Positions 22,762 to 30,818 of a stretch of 31,293 nt of DNA are shown one piece after another. The stretch comes from Bacteroidales bacterium UBA4345 (GTDB lineage: Bacteria > Bacteroidota > Bacteroidia > Bacteroidales > Paludibacteraceae). The position numbers and the translations under genes were made by a program. Numbering within the stretch: position 1 is the first letter of the stretch; each line of letters opens with the position of its first letter. The notes beneath the pieces are model-generated. The model did no database searches. It worked only from the letters and a program-made list of their open reading frames with translations, and was not told where the DNA came from. Location of the stretch: contig DGTD01000106.1 of the NCBI GenBank assembly GCA_002396385.1, forward strand, positions 1 through 31,293, written 5' to 3'.

Positions 22762-24840
22762 ATGAATTTTTTCACCACGAAGTCTTTAACCCCCGACACT
22801 TGCGCTATAACGGGGCTGGTTGGTAATGTCGCTAATCTGGTCATCCCTTCTGAGTTGGTGAAATCGGGGAAAAAATGCAGAGTGACACTTATTGCTGAGG
22901 GCGCTTTCGCCAGAAGGAAGGATGTTGTAACCGTCTCTCTTCCCGAAGGGCTTGAAGAGGTGGGCGAGTCTGCTTTCTCTGGCTGTCCGAACCTGCAGTC
23001 GGTCTCTTTTCCCGCTTCGTTAAAATTGGTTAGGCGCGAGGCGTTTGGCCATTGTGGAAAACTGGAGAATGTAGCCCTTCCGGCTGCTGCTGTCACTATT
23101 GAGGGCTACGCTTTTTGCGACTGCCCGCGTCTTTTGGAACTGACCTTGCCGAAGTCTTTGAATAGGGTGGACAAAGAGGCTTTCAGAAATACTCCGGTCA
23201 GAACCTTGATCATTCCTGAGGGTGTTGAGGTTGTGCAAGCTGGTTTTTTCTCCGATTTTGGACGGATGGCCAGGGTGGTTTTCCCTTCTACTTTGAAGGA
23301 AATTGGAAAAAACGCCTTTAGCAACTGTTCCTACCTTATGGAGGTCAAGTTCCCTCACGCATTAACCACTATCGGCGAATATGCGTTCTATAATTGTGCT
23401 AAACTGCAAGAACTCTCTTTACCGGCTTCGCTAAAAACGGTGGGGCGTTTCGCTTTTGCCAATTGTACGGGTTTGAAGAATGTGGCGGTTGGCGGATATT
23501 TGAATTTAGACGATTCTGTTTTTGCCAATACTGCTGTGAAAGTTGATTCTAAAGAAAAGAATGCTCCCTCTGATGTGCCGGCTGACAAGGTTGAAAAGTG
23601 TGTTCTGGACTTTATTCCAAGGTGGAGTCGCAATGAAATGCCGTCTCTTCATTTATGTACCTATGACTGTCAGACTCTACATTATGTCGATGGTAAACTC
23701 GAGGAACTAGTGGCGTTGCTGTACTGCTGCGAGAAATGCAATGTCGCTTACGATTTCCGGACTTATAACGGTTACGACGATGAGTATGCCTATTTTAAAA
23801 GGCGCGGGTTGAGTATATCCGATTTAGATTATTTTTATTATAACTGTAGTGATAAAAAAGTCTTGTTTAAAATACCCCAGCATTTAAGGCAAAAGGTGGC
23901 TGAATATGTGAAAAAGAATAAATGTTTGGACATTTACGGCTCTTTTGAAGATGTCGTATATAATGCACTTTATACCGACAGTACCAGTGCTTCAACTACT
24001 GATGCTGCAAATGGAACTCATGCTGCCAGGAACACTGCTGAAATGGCACTTGAACTGTTGAATAAGGAGACGCTTACGCCTTTCTTGCGCCTAAAATTGC
24101 AAAGCCGGAAGGTTTCCCTATGTGGTAGCAAGGTGGGCGGGCTCCCTTACGTTCCTTCTAAAGAGGCCATCCCTTTGTACTCCGATGGTGTCCCCCTCCG
24201 TTTGTTGGCACAGATTGACTGTAAGGAACTTTCCTACCTTCCCGATTTTCCTCAAACCGGATTGTTGCAGTTCTGGATCTCTCAAAGTTCTAACGATGGC
24301 AACGGCTTGTTTGAAGAGGGCGGCTCACACGTTGTCTGGTATGAAACTGTCGATGAAAGTGTCTCTGAGGAGATGGTGCGGGCTTGGTTCAACGAACTTC
24401 CCCAGCCTGATTCTGACGATGTGGACAATTTCCCGGTACATGGTGAGTTCGCAATCTCTTTTTCTCCCGATAAGGAGCCGATGAATATGCTTGATGCTCG
24501 TTTCGAACCGCTTTTTGTGCAAAAGTTCAATAGTTTGTCTAACGGTGGGGAACTCGAACACTATAATGACCTCCCCGATGTCGTGCGTGATTGGATTAGT
24601 GACAAGTCTGCCTCTGGCGACGGACACAAAATAGGTGGTTATCCGGTCTTCTGTCAGGAAGACCCCCGTGAGGATATTTCTTCAATGTCGGTTTTGTTGT
24701 TACAGATTGATAGCGACGATGTTTTTGATGAGGGGGAGATTGTTTGGGGCGACAGTGGCGTTTGTAATTTCTTCTGTTCTCTGGATGAGTTAAGGAGAAG
24801 AGATTTCTCGAATGTGCTTTATAATTGGGACTGCTGTTGA
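22762..24840 (+). CDS. BspA-like LRR protein fused to DUF1963 (YwqG-like)
   Basis: A 692-residue protein with no signal peptide. Residues about 20-255 hold some ten LRR_5 (BspA/TpLRR) repeats of the type LxxVxFPxSLxxIGxxAFxxC. A linker region (about 265-430), with CVLDFIPRW and a Cys-rich LYCCEKCNVAY, matches nothing I know. The C-terminal part (about 450-692) is DUF1963: SKVGGLPYVPSKEAIPLY, then LRLLAQIDCKELSYLPDFP, then GLLQFWI, and after an insert HKIGGYPVFCQEDPR, LLLQIDSDD and WGDSGVCNFF near the end. DUF1963 proteins are intracellular and of unknown function. The fusion with repeats usually found on surface proteins is unusual. Confidence 0.85.
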   Translation: MNFFTTKSLTPDTCAITGLVGNVANLVIPSELVKSGKKCRVTLIAEGAFARRKDVVTVSLPEGLEEVGESAFSGCPNLQSVSFPASLKLVRREAFGHCGKLENVALPAAAVTIEGYAFCDCPRLLELTLPKSLNRVDKEAFRNTPVRTLIIPEGVEVVQAGFFSDFGRMARVVFPSTLKEIGKNAFSNCSYLMEVKFPHALTTIGEYAFYNCAKLQELSLPASLKTVGRFAFANCTGLKNVAVGGYLNLDDSVFANTAVKVDSKEKNAPSDVPADKVEKCVLDFIPRWSRNEMPSLHLCTYDCQTLHYVDGKLEELVALLYCCEKCNVAYDFRTYNGYDDEYAYFKRRGLSISDLDYFYYNCSDKKVLFKIPQHLRQKVAEYVKKNKCLDIYGSFEDVVYNALYTDSTSASTTDAANGTHAARNTAEMALELLNKETLTPFLRLKLQSRKVSLCGSKVGGLPYVPSKEAIPLYSDGVPLRLLAQIDCKELSYLPDFPQTGLLQFWISQSSNDGNGLFEEGGSHVVWYETVDESVSEEMVRAWFNELPQPDSDDVDNFPVHGEFAISFSPDKEPMNMLDARFEPLFVQKFNSLSNGGELEHYNDLPDVVRDWISDKSASGDGHKIGGYPVFCQEDPREDISSMSVLLLQIDSDDVFDEGEIVWGDSGVCNFFCSLDELRRRDFSNVLYNWDCC

Positions 24841-24890
24841 ATTTCTGTTTTCGTTTTCCCGGTTTTAACAGGAAAAGGCTCGTTCAATAG

Positions 24891-24935
24891 AAAAGCTACT
24901 ATAACCTGCTTGTCCGGTTATAGTAGCTTTTTTTG
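24891..24935 (+). terminator. Terminator after the LRR-DUF1963 gene
   Basis: Arms AAAAGCTACTATAACC (24891-24906) and GGTTATAGTAGCTTTT (24916-24931) form a 16-bp perfect stem with a 9-base loop and a T-run. It could also work for the convergent prfC gene on the other strand (TTTT and A-run on the left arm). Confidence 0.9.
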
Positions 24936-24958
24936 TTCTTTCCCTTCTTTCTGGCTTT

Positions 24959-26539
24959 TTAGAACTCGCTTGAGAAGTGGAACTTTATGTGCGGGAAGTC
25001 GCTCTGTGCCATTTGCAGAATGTAGCCCGAGTCGGCAAGGAACACGTCGCGGCCGTCTTTGTCGGTCGCCATATATTGGAATTTGCGCTTTTTAAAGTCT
25101 TCCAACTGGGCTTTGTCGTCGCTTTCTATCCAACAGGCCTTGTAAAGGCTGATGGGTTCCCAGCGGCACTGGGCGTTGTATTCGTGCTCCAGACGGTATT
25201 GGATAACCTCGAACTGCAGTTGGCCTACTGTACCCACAATGCGGCGGCCGTTGAACTGGTTGGTGAAGAGCTGTGCCACACCTTCGTCCATCAGCTGCTC
25301 AATACCCTTGGTCAGTTGTTTCGCCTTCATTGGGTCGGCGTTCTCGATGTATTTGAACATTTCTGGCGAGAAACTTGGTATCCCTTTGAAGTGGATATTC
25401 TCGCCGCTGCTCAAGGTATCGCCTATCTTGAAGGTGCTGTTGCTGTCGGGCAGACCTACAATGTCGCCCGGATAGGCCTCGTCGACCGTCTCCTTCTTCT
25501 GGGCCATAAAGGCAGTCGGGCTGCTGAATTTCATCAGTTTCCCCTGGCGCACGTGTTTGTAGTTCACATTACGCTCAAATTTCCCCGAACATACCTTTAC
25601 GAAAGCTATACAACTGCGGTGGTTGGGGTCCATGTTGGCGTGTATCTTGAACACAAAACCAGAGAAGGTCTCCTCTTCTGGCTTTATCTCGCGCTCCACG
25701 GTCTGGGTCGGCTGCGGGCATGGCGCAATCTCACAGAAACAGTCCAACAATTCTTTGATACCGAAGTTGTTCAACGCCGAACCGAAGAATACAGGCGCTA
25801 CATCGCCCGACAAATAGGTGTTGACGTCAAATTCCGGATATACGCCCTCTATTAGCTCAATGTCTGTCCGAAGTTGCTCGGCGTCTTCCTCGCCGATGTA
25901 GTTCTCCAACTCCGGATTGTTCACATCGTCGAACTCAACGCATTCCGAAATGGTCTGCTTGCTTGGGGTGAACAGGTTCAGCTGTTTCTTGTAGATGTTG
26001 TATACGCCCTTGAATTTCTCGCCCTGGTTGATTGGCCACGACAACGGACGTACTTTTATCTGGAGTTCTTTCTCTACTTCGTCGCACAAGTCGAACGCGT
26101 TGTTACCGTTACGGTCCATCTTGTTGATGAACACAATCACCGGGGTCTTACGCATACGGCACACTTCCATCAGTTTGCGGGTCTGTGCCTCTACACCCTT
26201 GGCGCAGTCAATTACAATAATCACACTGTCTACAGCCGTAAGTGTCCGGAAGGTATCTTCCTGGAAGTCTTGGTGACCTGGGGTATCAAGAATGTTAATC
26301 TTGTAGCCGTTGTAGTCGAATGCCATAACCGAGGTTGCAACCGAAATACCACGTTGCTTTTCTATTTCCATCCAGTCGCTGGTGGCGGTCTTTTTAATCT
26401 TGTTGCTCTTTACGGCTCCGGCTATGTGGATGGCGCCTCCGAACAACAACAATTTCTCGGTGAGTGTGGTTTTACCCGCATCGGGGTGACTGACTACTGC
26501 AAAGGTGCGTCTACGCTTTATTTCTTCTATGAAACCCAT
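24959..26539 (-). CDS. prfC: Peptide chain release factor 3
   Basis: A 526-residue translational GTPase that removes RF1 and RF2 from the ribosome after peptide release. G1 SHPDAGKTT (17-25), switch region with [12 protein letters not shown]3 DTPGHQDF and G4 NKMDR are all intact, and the RF3-specific start [20 protein letters not shown] distinguishes it from EF-G. The later region has [20 protein letters not shown], part of the domain III signature. The gene is alone on the minus strand, facing the LRR-DUF1963 gene. A TAATTTTG box (26578-26571) lies 30 bases upstream. Confidence 0.97.
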   Translation of the reverse strand: MGFIEEIKRRRTFAVVSHPDAGKTTLTEKLLLFGGAIHIAGAVKSNKIKKTATSDWMEIEKQRGISVATSVMAFDYNGYKINILDTPGHQDFQEDTFRTLTAVDSVIIVIDCAKGVEAQTRKLMEVCRMRKTPVIVFINKMDRNGNNAFDLCDEVEKELQIKVRPLSWPINQGEKFKGVYNIYKKQLNLFTPSKQTISECVEFDDVNNPELENYIGEEDAEQLRTDIELIEGVYPEFDVNTYLSGDVAPVFFGSALNNFGIKELLDCFCEIAPCPQPTQTVEREIKPEEETFSGFVFKIHANMDPNHRSCIAFVKVCSGKFERNVNYKHVRQGKLMKFSSPTAFMAQKKETVDEAYPGDIVGLPDSNSTFKIGDTLSSGENIHFKGIPSFSPEMFKYIENADPMKAKQLTKGIEQLMDEGVAQLFTNQFNGRRIVGTVGQLQFEVIQYRLEHEYNAQCRWEPISLYKACWIESDDKAQLEDFKKRKFQYMATDKDGRDVFLADSGYILQMAQSDFPHIKFHFSSEF

Positions 26540-26570
26540 GGTTTGTTTCGTGGATTGTTTAAAATTTTGG

Positions 26571-26578
26571 CAAAATTA
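26571..26578 (-). promoter_or_regulatory. -7 box for prfC
   Basis: The minus strand reads TAATTTTG, ending 31 bases before the start codon. The -33 position is only T-rich. Confidence 0.45.
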
Positions 26579-26732
26579 CGAAATATTAGACTATTCTAAA
26601 AATAGAATGGTTCTGTAACTGAAAATATGGATTCATGGTTCTTCCAGACTCAACTTTACGAAACCGCTATCTGCCTCTATTCTTTAGTTCGCTTTCCCCG
26701 CTGTGCTATAAATCTAGCTTTTATTCTTTTGT

Positions 26733-27068
26733 TTGCTGCCCATCTCTGCGGAGGAACTAAGGGAAGAAATAAAGCTCGGCAAGATTTCGGGTGTTTATGC
26801 GAATAGGGTAGAGCCTATCTGGGAAGACCAGAGCGAGAACATATACGAGGTAGAATGGACGCTGTCGAGAAACGGAAACTACATCCGCAAGAACGCAAAG
26901 CCTAACTGGGTGGTGTTCTCTGACGAGGGTGTGACTTTCGGGGAGGAGAAAATCGGGAACCAGGAAGGCAGGAACGTGTTGCTATATCCGGCTAACGCAA
27001 AGGCTGAGTATGTTCTGTGGCCGCTGGCGGTACGGACAAGATTTACAAGATTGCCGATGATATTCTGA
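26733..27068 (+). pseudogene. 5'-truncated gene fragment of unknown origin
   Basis: An open frame of about 111 codons with no ATG start; it opens at TTG after the dubious junction near 26730. The peptide has regular protein-like composition (ISAEELREEIKLGKISGVY, EPIWEDQSENIYEVEWTL, NWVVFSDEGVTFGEEK) but I cannot name a family. It runs into, and overlaps in another frame, the phage fragment at 27017, which suggests a rearranged or frameshifted remnant rather than an active gene. Confidence 0.4.
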
Positions 27069-27328
27069 ACGGGACGGCTGAATACTCGATACCGAAAGAG
27101 TGGCTTGATCATAACCTTGTAAAGGCGGACGCATTCAACAACCGTGTGGTTAACGGCATGAATCTGTCAGACCGTGTCTGGAACATTACAGACAGCTTCT
27201 ACGAAGATTTGCGTATGGCGGTTGACGAGGGAATGAAGAGCGGCAAGAGCGCACAATCGCTCAGCCGTGAAGTACGCCAACTGCTGAAAGAGCCTGGCAA
27301 CCTCTACAGGCGTGTGCGCAACCGATAG
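27017..27328 (+). pseudogene. Phage head-morphogenesis protein fragment
   Basis: About 103 codons resembling the middle of Bacteroidetes phage minor head proteins (SPP1 gp7/Mu F type): EWLDHNLVKADAFNNRVV, MNLSDRVWNITDSFYEDLRM and SGKSAQSLSREVRQLLKEPG, ending NLYRRVRNR at a stop. The family normally continues well past this RRVR segment and has a longer N-terminal part, so both ends are missing. It is a prophage remnant. The frame overlaps the preceding fragment, and nothing around it completes it. Confidence 0.7.
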
Positions 27329-27371
27329 TACGTCTATGAAAAGGGAGGACTTTTAAGAAATTATTAAAAAT

Positions 27372-27403
27372 AAAGAGGTTGGATAAAATCCAACCTCTTT
27401 TTC
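27372..27403 (+). terminator. Terminator-like hairpin
   Basis: Arms AAAGAGGTTGGA (27372-27383) and TCCAACCTCTTT (27389-27400) form a perfect 12-bp stem with a 5-base loop and a T-run, 44 bases past the phage fragment. It also has an A-rich left side, so it could stop transcription from both strands. Confidence 0.75.
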
Positions 27404-27484
27404 AGCAGTACTCAAAAGAGCCTACAATCGCACACGCACGCAGCGTAGCATTGCAAAAATACAAAAAAATCAATAAAACCAAAA

Positions 27485-27642
27485 TCAGTACAAAATACTG
27501 TCGTCAATAATTTGTGTGCCACGCTGATATTTGCGGTAGCGTTCAAGAACCCCGTAGCGGACTGCATCGATGATGTGGTTGTTGGCGTCTATCGGCTTGT
27601 TCAGCCACTTTCCCTCCTTGTCCTGCTGGTAGGTTGCTGTCT
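27485..27642 (-). pseudogene. C-terminal tail of a phage terminase large subunit
   Basis: On the minus strand, one frame away from the AbiE-like toxin frame, the last ~52 codons read TATYQQDKEGKWLNKPIDAN, NHIIDAVRYGVLERYR, ending DDSILY and a stop at 27485. The order D-x-x-G-x-x-x-N-x-P-I-D-x-x-N-H-x-x-D-A-x-R-Y is the C-terminal signature of PBSX-type terminase large subunits. Only the last part is present, joined directly to the truncated toxin gene. It is a prophage relic, facing the head-protein relic on the other strand. Confidence 0.75.
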
Positions 27643-27989
27643 AATTGTAAGGCGAGTTCTTCTAGAATATACTTTCTTGAGGCTTTTCTCAGTTTTTCAC
27701 GTTGGCTTTTGGTCGTGCTGTTGATTCCGAAATAGGTATGGCTGATTGCCAGGTCTATGTCTTCTGAAAAGCGTTCGATGAGAGACCACCCTTTGCTTAG
27801 GGATGTTCCTCCCTTAAACAACAGGTAGTCTGCGCAATCACTCATAAACAGCGCTTTCAGGCAAATGGTTACCCACCAGTCTTTTTCTATTGCGTTGATG
27901 TTGATGTTATGGTGTCCTGTCTCGGTCTGTTGAAGCATCGCAAGACGGTCGTTGACTGGATTATTCAACCATATCTTTCTTTCTGTCAT
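27643..27989 (-). pseudogene. AbiEii-like nucleotidyltransferase toxin, 3'-truncated
   Basis: The frame begins at 27989 (MTERKIWLNNPVNDRLAML) and carries the nucleotidyltransferase core FKGGTSLSKGWSLIERFSED-IDLAI, in which G-G-T-S-L-S-K and the D-x-D of EDIDLAI are the NTP- and metal-binding motifs. After about 115 codons (LEELALQLD) homology stops and the frame runs on through the terminase fragment to 27543, producing a meaningless tail. AbiEii toxins are normally about 250-300 residues, so more than half is missing. It overlaps the antitoxin gene by ATGA. It is probably inactive. Confidence 0.75.
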
Positions 27990-28585
27990 ATCATCACGTT
28001 TTTATAGATTGGTAACAAGAGTCTTCTCATCCAGATTGGAGTTGCGTTGATGTCTTCTTTCAAAAGATCCTTCTGCTTTTCTTCTCTGAATAGTGATTGT
28101 ATCTGTTGAATCTGCTCTCCATCGACGTTGTCTTCACCGATTGACTTGAGGGCTTGAACCAGCAAGGAAACAAGTTTTGTCTTATAAGAGAAGTTTCTAG
28201 GAACGGCTCTTTTAAAGACAATCTGTTTATTGGAGATGTCTATTGTCCGTGCGCTTCCACTTGTAAGGTAAGTGTAACTCATCGGAACCTGGGTACTCAA
28301 TCCTAGGGCTAATTCGGCTGTTGCGCCACATGGCAGTATTTGGCACTTGTCCCTATTGGCAATGCTGGCGACTATCTCGTCAATAGTAGGGTAGATGTTT
28401 CCAAATCTACTATGCTTGGGCTTCATGTATATTCCATGCGACAGTTTGATTATGACATTCTCTTTAACAAGTTCGGCCAACATGTTGCCCACACTCTCCA
28501 CATTATACATAGGAAAGTCGGAGCGAAACATAATGGTTCCCTCCTGCATATTGTTGACTTGTTGTCTGATGCTTACTCCTGTCAT
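27986..28585 (-). CDS. AbiEi-type antitoxin (DUF6088)
   Basis: A 199-residue protein. The N-terminal part has a winged-helix pattern (IRQQVNNMQEGTIMFRSDFP, then NMLAELVKENVIIKLSHGIY with the K-x-x-x-G-I-Y turn). The C-terminal domain has the AbiEi-like PTIDEIVASIANRD, GATAELALGL and TYLTSGSARTIDI blocks. Such antitoxins repress their own operon and block a nucleotidyltransferase toxin (type IV toxin-antitoxin). The toxin gene follows with a 4-base overlap but is truncated, so here only the antitoxin looks functional. It might act as a stand-alone antitoxin or repressor. An inverted repeat sits 15 bases upstream of the start. Confidence 0.85.
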   Translation of the reverse strand: MTGVSIRQQVNNMQEGTIMFRSDFPMYNVESVGNMLAELVKENVIIKLSHGIYMKPKHSRFGNIYPTIDEIVASIANRDKCQILPCGATAELALGLSTQVPMSYTYLTSGSARTIDISNKQIVFKRAVPRNFSYKTKLVSLLVQALKSIGEDNVDGEQIQQIQSLFREEKQKDLLKEDINATPIWMRRLLLPIYKNVMI

Positions 28586-28593
28586 GATTATAT

Positions 28594-28626
28594 CAATATA
28601 TTGGAAGTTTTTGCAAAATTTCCAAT
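28594..28626 (-). promoter_or_regulatory. Inverted-repeat operator candidate of the AbiE-like operon
   Basis: ATTGGAA (28600-28606) and TTCCAAT (28620-28626) are perfect 7-base arms with a 13-base spacer. They overlap a 10-base palindrome CAATATATTG (28594-28603). A near -7 box (CATCTTTG on the minus strand, 28644-28637) lies just upstream. AbiEi proteins are known to bind inverted repeats at their own promoter. Confidence 0.45.
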
Positions 28627-28726
28627 GTTTTCAGTACAAAGATGCACTTAATTTATCATTTCGCCAAATGTTATCTAATGAATCTGACAATAAAGGATTT
28701 CTTGAATTTTATTCCTGTCCTGCCTT

Positions 28727-28759
28727 TTAGGCACAATTCGTTGCACTTCTTAGTGCTTG
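28727..28759 (+). repeat. Divergent repeat copy 1 (TTAGGCAC...TTAGTGCTTG)
   Basis: This segment matches 28989-29022 at about 24 of 31 positions and itself folds GGCAC with GTGC. In one frame it reads FRHNSLHFLV, similar to FRHYSLRFMV in the second copy. The second copy is coding (see the mobilization pseudogene); the first copy lies in non-coding DNA. Confidence 0.5.
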
Positions 28760-28767
28760 CAAAGCAG

Positions 28768-28797
28768 GACAGTCAATCTGGAGACAGTCAATCTGGA
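28768..28797 (+). repeat. Two perfect 15-bp tandem copies
   Basis: GACAGTCAATCTGGA is repeated without change at 28768-28782 and 28783-28797. Just before it GCAGGACAG pairs with CTGTCCTGC (28714-28723 region), so the repeat begins at a hairpin foot. Confidence 0.8.
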
Positions 28798-28839
28798 TAG
28801 GGCGGCTAGAGTCACAGTCGAAGATTGGAACAGGACTTA

Positions 28840-29846
28840 AAACAGTTGCCAGGGCTTCACTTGATGTGTAATCTTTCAGTTCCAAGTTTCAGAGCGCGCG
28901 TCAGGGGACATTTAAGTATGCCACCTATCTGTCAAAGCAATGGTCCCTACACATTTAAGGACGCCTACAAAAATGCAGAAACCACCTTTTCAGGCACTAT
29001 TCGCTGCGCTTCATGGTGCCCGAAAAGATAGACAATATGTTTATCGGTGAGTCCGAACTCGACTGTATGGCCCACTTCCAGCTGAAGCAGGACCCGAACA
29101 CGCTCTATGTCTCCCACCAGGGCTACCTGATGGACTCGCAGGTCGATGTCATTTTTGATTATCTGAAACAAAACAAAGACAGACTCTCACCCGACTTCAA
29201 GCTAATGCTTGGCGGTGATAACGATATGATGGGCTCCAAATACGATTTGAAGTTCATGATAGCGTCAGCCCAAAAGTTTGATGACAGTGTGGAACGCAAG
29301 TGCTCCATACACGACAAGGATGTGCCGTGCGACCTGCCCGACCACCACACGGTAGCCGTTACCGCCCGTACCGACCTTTACGAAGACTTCCGCACCCATG
29401 CCTTCAACTATGTCGTGCAGAACATCCCCAACCTTGACCTACGTTTCGACGACGCCAACAAGACCGTCTTTGCAACCCTGCCCAACAACGACAAGTTTGT
29501 CGATGACGCCTTGTCAGACCTTCTCATTAACAGCAAATTGCTGTCGCACGAAGTCGTCCGTTAAAAAGCCATTGAGAAAGACTGGAACGACGACGTGAAG
29601 AAACTCCGCGAAATCAATTATAAGATCCAGACAACCCTCAACCTGAAAAAGGAACTCGACTATCCCACATTCCGTGAACTATACCCGCAATACCGCTTGA
29701 ACTGCAAAGCCAAAGAGTTTCTTGAAAACGTGGTCAAAACCATTGCAGACCAGTTTCCAGAATCTTCACGCCTAATCGCCAAGGCGGAGCAGGAAGCCCA
29801 ACAGGTAGCGGACTACTGGAAGAAAACGCACCCGAAGTTCAGATAA
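28840..29846 (+). pseudogene. Broken DUF3991/TOPRIM-type mobilization protein gene
   Basis: Frame from 29013 carries a TOPRIM-like core: FIGESELDCMAHFQLK (conserved Glu), VSHQGYLMDSQVDVIFDYL and LGGDNDMMGSKYDLKFMIA, with the D-x-D of the TOPRIM fold. An in-frame TAA at 29562-29564 separates it from KAIEKDWNDDVKKLREINY and the rest, which continue in the same frame to 29846. Upstream, frame 29013 reads FRHYSLRFMVPEK back to 28989, while GPYTFKDAYKNAETTF is in another frame around 28936-28990, so a frameshift near 28980 is likely. Similar TOPRIM proteins are carried by Bacteroidales conjugative and mobilizable elements. The gene is a pseudogene. Confidence 0.7.
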
Positions 29847-30735
29847 AACTTTGTAATGTATTGAATTGAGAATTATAAATATGGTGAAAATGTATGTTGT
29901 ATTCCTTCAATAACCAGTCAAATGATTTTTCAACTTGGCCTATTTCATTCTCAAGTTCTTCATAAACTTTTTTGAATTGGGTATCATCACTTTTGTAGAA
30001 CAAGTAAATGAAATTCTTATGATCTTCTTTCTTTGTATTTGAAATGATGCCCATTATATGACAAATGAACTGCTTTAAATCAAAATGCGAGTGTCGGCAT
30101 TTAATATTTAACATTGTTTTCTTGATGTCATATACTTCTTTCTCCGTGTTGGTTTTACTATCTACTTTGATTACTTTGTCATTATCACTAATGCCGTATT
30201 TTTTGCAAATCTTGTTAAAAATATCATTATTTGAATATTGAGTGGATAGTTTTATAGAGTTGTGATAATCAAATATTTCATGGCACTTTACTTCTACGAA
30301 ATTCTCAAAATTTGTAAAACAATGAAAATCTATCTGAGGTGGTGTGCCTTTTATTCCTTGTATATCAAGCCCATATTCAAATGAGGGATCCTCTATCTCC
30401 AAATCTCCAATTTTATCTGCGATACAGATTTTTCCGTTTCTATATTCTGAGAATGATGCGACGGTAAATCTAGAAGACGATGCAACGCAAAAGAATTTAC
30501 CTGTATCTATCTCATTTCCCTTGCCATTTTTATATAATCTTATAATATTGTCATCTAATGAACTAACTAATTTTTCCCCATATTCTTTAGAAAAATATGT
30601 GTCTTGGAAATTTCCCTTTATATTTCTTCCATAACAAAAGTTCTCTTTTGCAAAAATTCCGGGCATAACGGGCTCTCCGTTACAGAAGCTTCTCTTAATG
30701 GATTCGTCAAATAAACTTTTCAAATTATTACTCAT
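29839..30735 (-). CDS. AT-rich PD-(D/E)XK-like nuclease candidate
   Basis: A 298-residue soluble protein, strongly AT-rich. The central segment QIDFHCFTNFENFVEVKCHE (about 135-154) has an Asp in one strand and E-V-K in the next, the core of the PD-(D/E)XK restriction-nuclease fold. The N-terminal half contains GIFAKENFCYGRNIKGNFQD and KFFCVASSSRFTVASFSEYR; the C-terminal half is helical with FICHIMGIISN and FIYLFYKSDDTQFKKVYEEL. No methyltransferase or helicase lies next to it. It converges with the mobilization pseudogene, overlapping its end by eight bases. A full promoter (TTTG, 19 bases, TACATTTG) precedes the start, so it is probably expressed. Confidence 0.65.
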   Translation of the reverse strand: MSNNLKSLFDESIKRSFCNGEPVMPGIFAKENFCYGRNIKGNFQDTYFSKEYGEKLVSSLDDNIIRLYKNGKGNEIDTGKFFCVASSSRFTVASFSEYRNGKICIADKIGDLEIEDPSFEYGLDIQGIKGTPPQIDFHCFTNFENFVEVKCHEIFDYHNSIKLSTQYSNNDIFNKICKKYGISDNDKVIKVDSKTNTEKEVYDIKKTMLNIKCRHSHFDLKQFICHIMGIISNTKKEDHKNFIYLFYKSDDTQFKKVYEELENEIGQVEKSFDWLLKEYNIHFHHIYNSQFNTLQSFI

Positions 30736-30756
30736 AGCTTTTAATTGATTTTAAAA

Positions 30757-30787
30757 CAAATGTATAATAAAATACAAAGATTCCAAA
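30757..30787 (-). promoter_or_regulatory. Bacteroidetes promoter for the 29839 gene
   Basis: On the minus strand TTTG (30787-30784), a 19-base spacer and TACATTTG (30764-30757) match the consensus on both elements. The -7 box ends 21 bases before the ATG. Confidence 0.7.
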
Positions 30788-30818
30788 GAGCAAAGGCTTT
30801 CACCCATTGCTCTATTGC

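Noticed and set aside
24977..25855. A 292-codon plus-strand frame opposite prfC
   Set aside because: It contains no motif, and the release factor on the minus strand has all GTPase motifs.
27543..27642. C-terminal tail of the toxin frame taken as real protein
   Set aside because: These codons are the terminase DNA read in the wrong frame; the correct frame gives a terminase tail.
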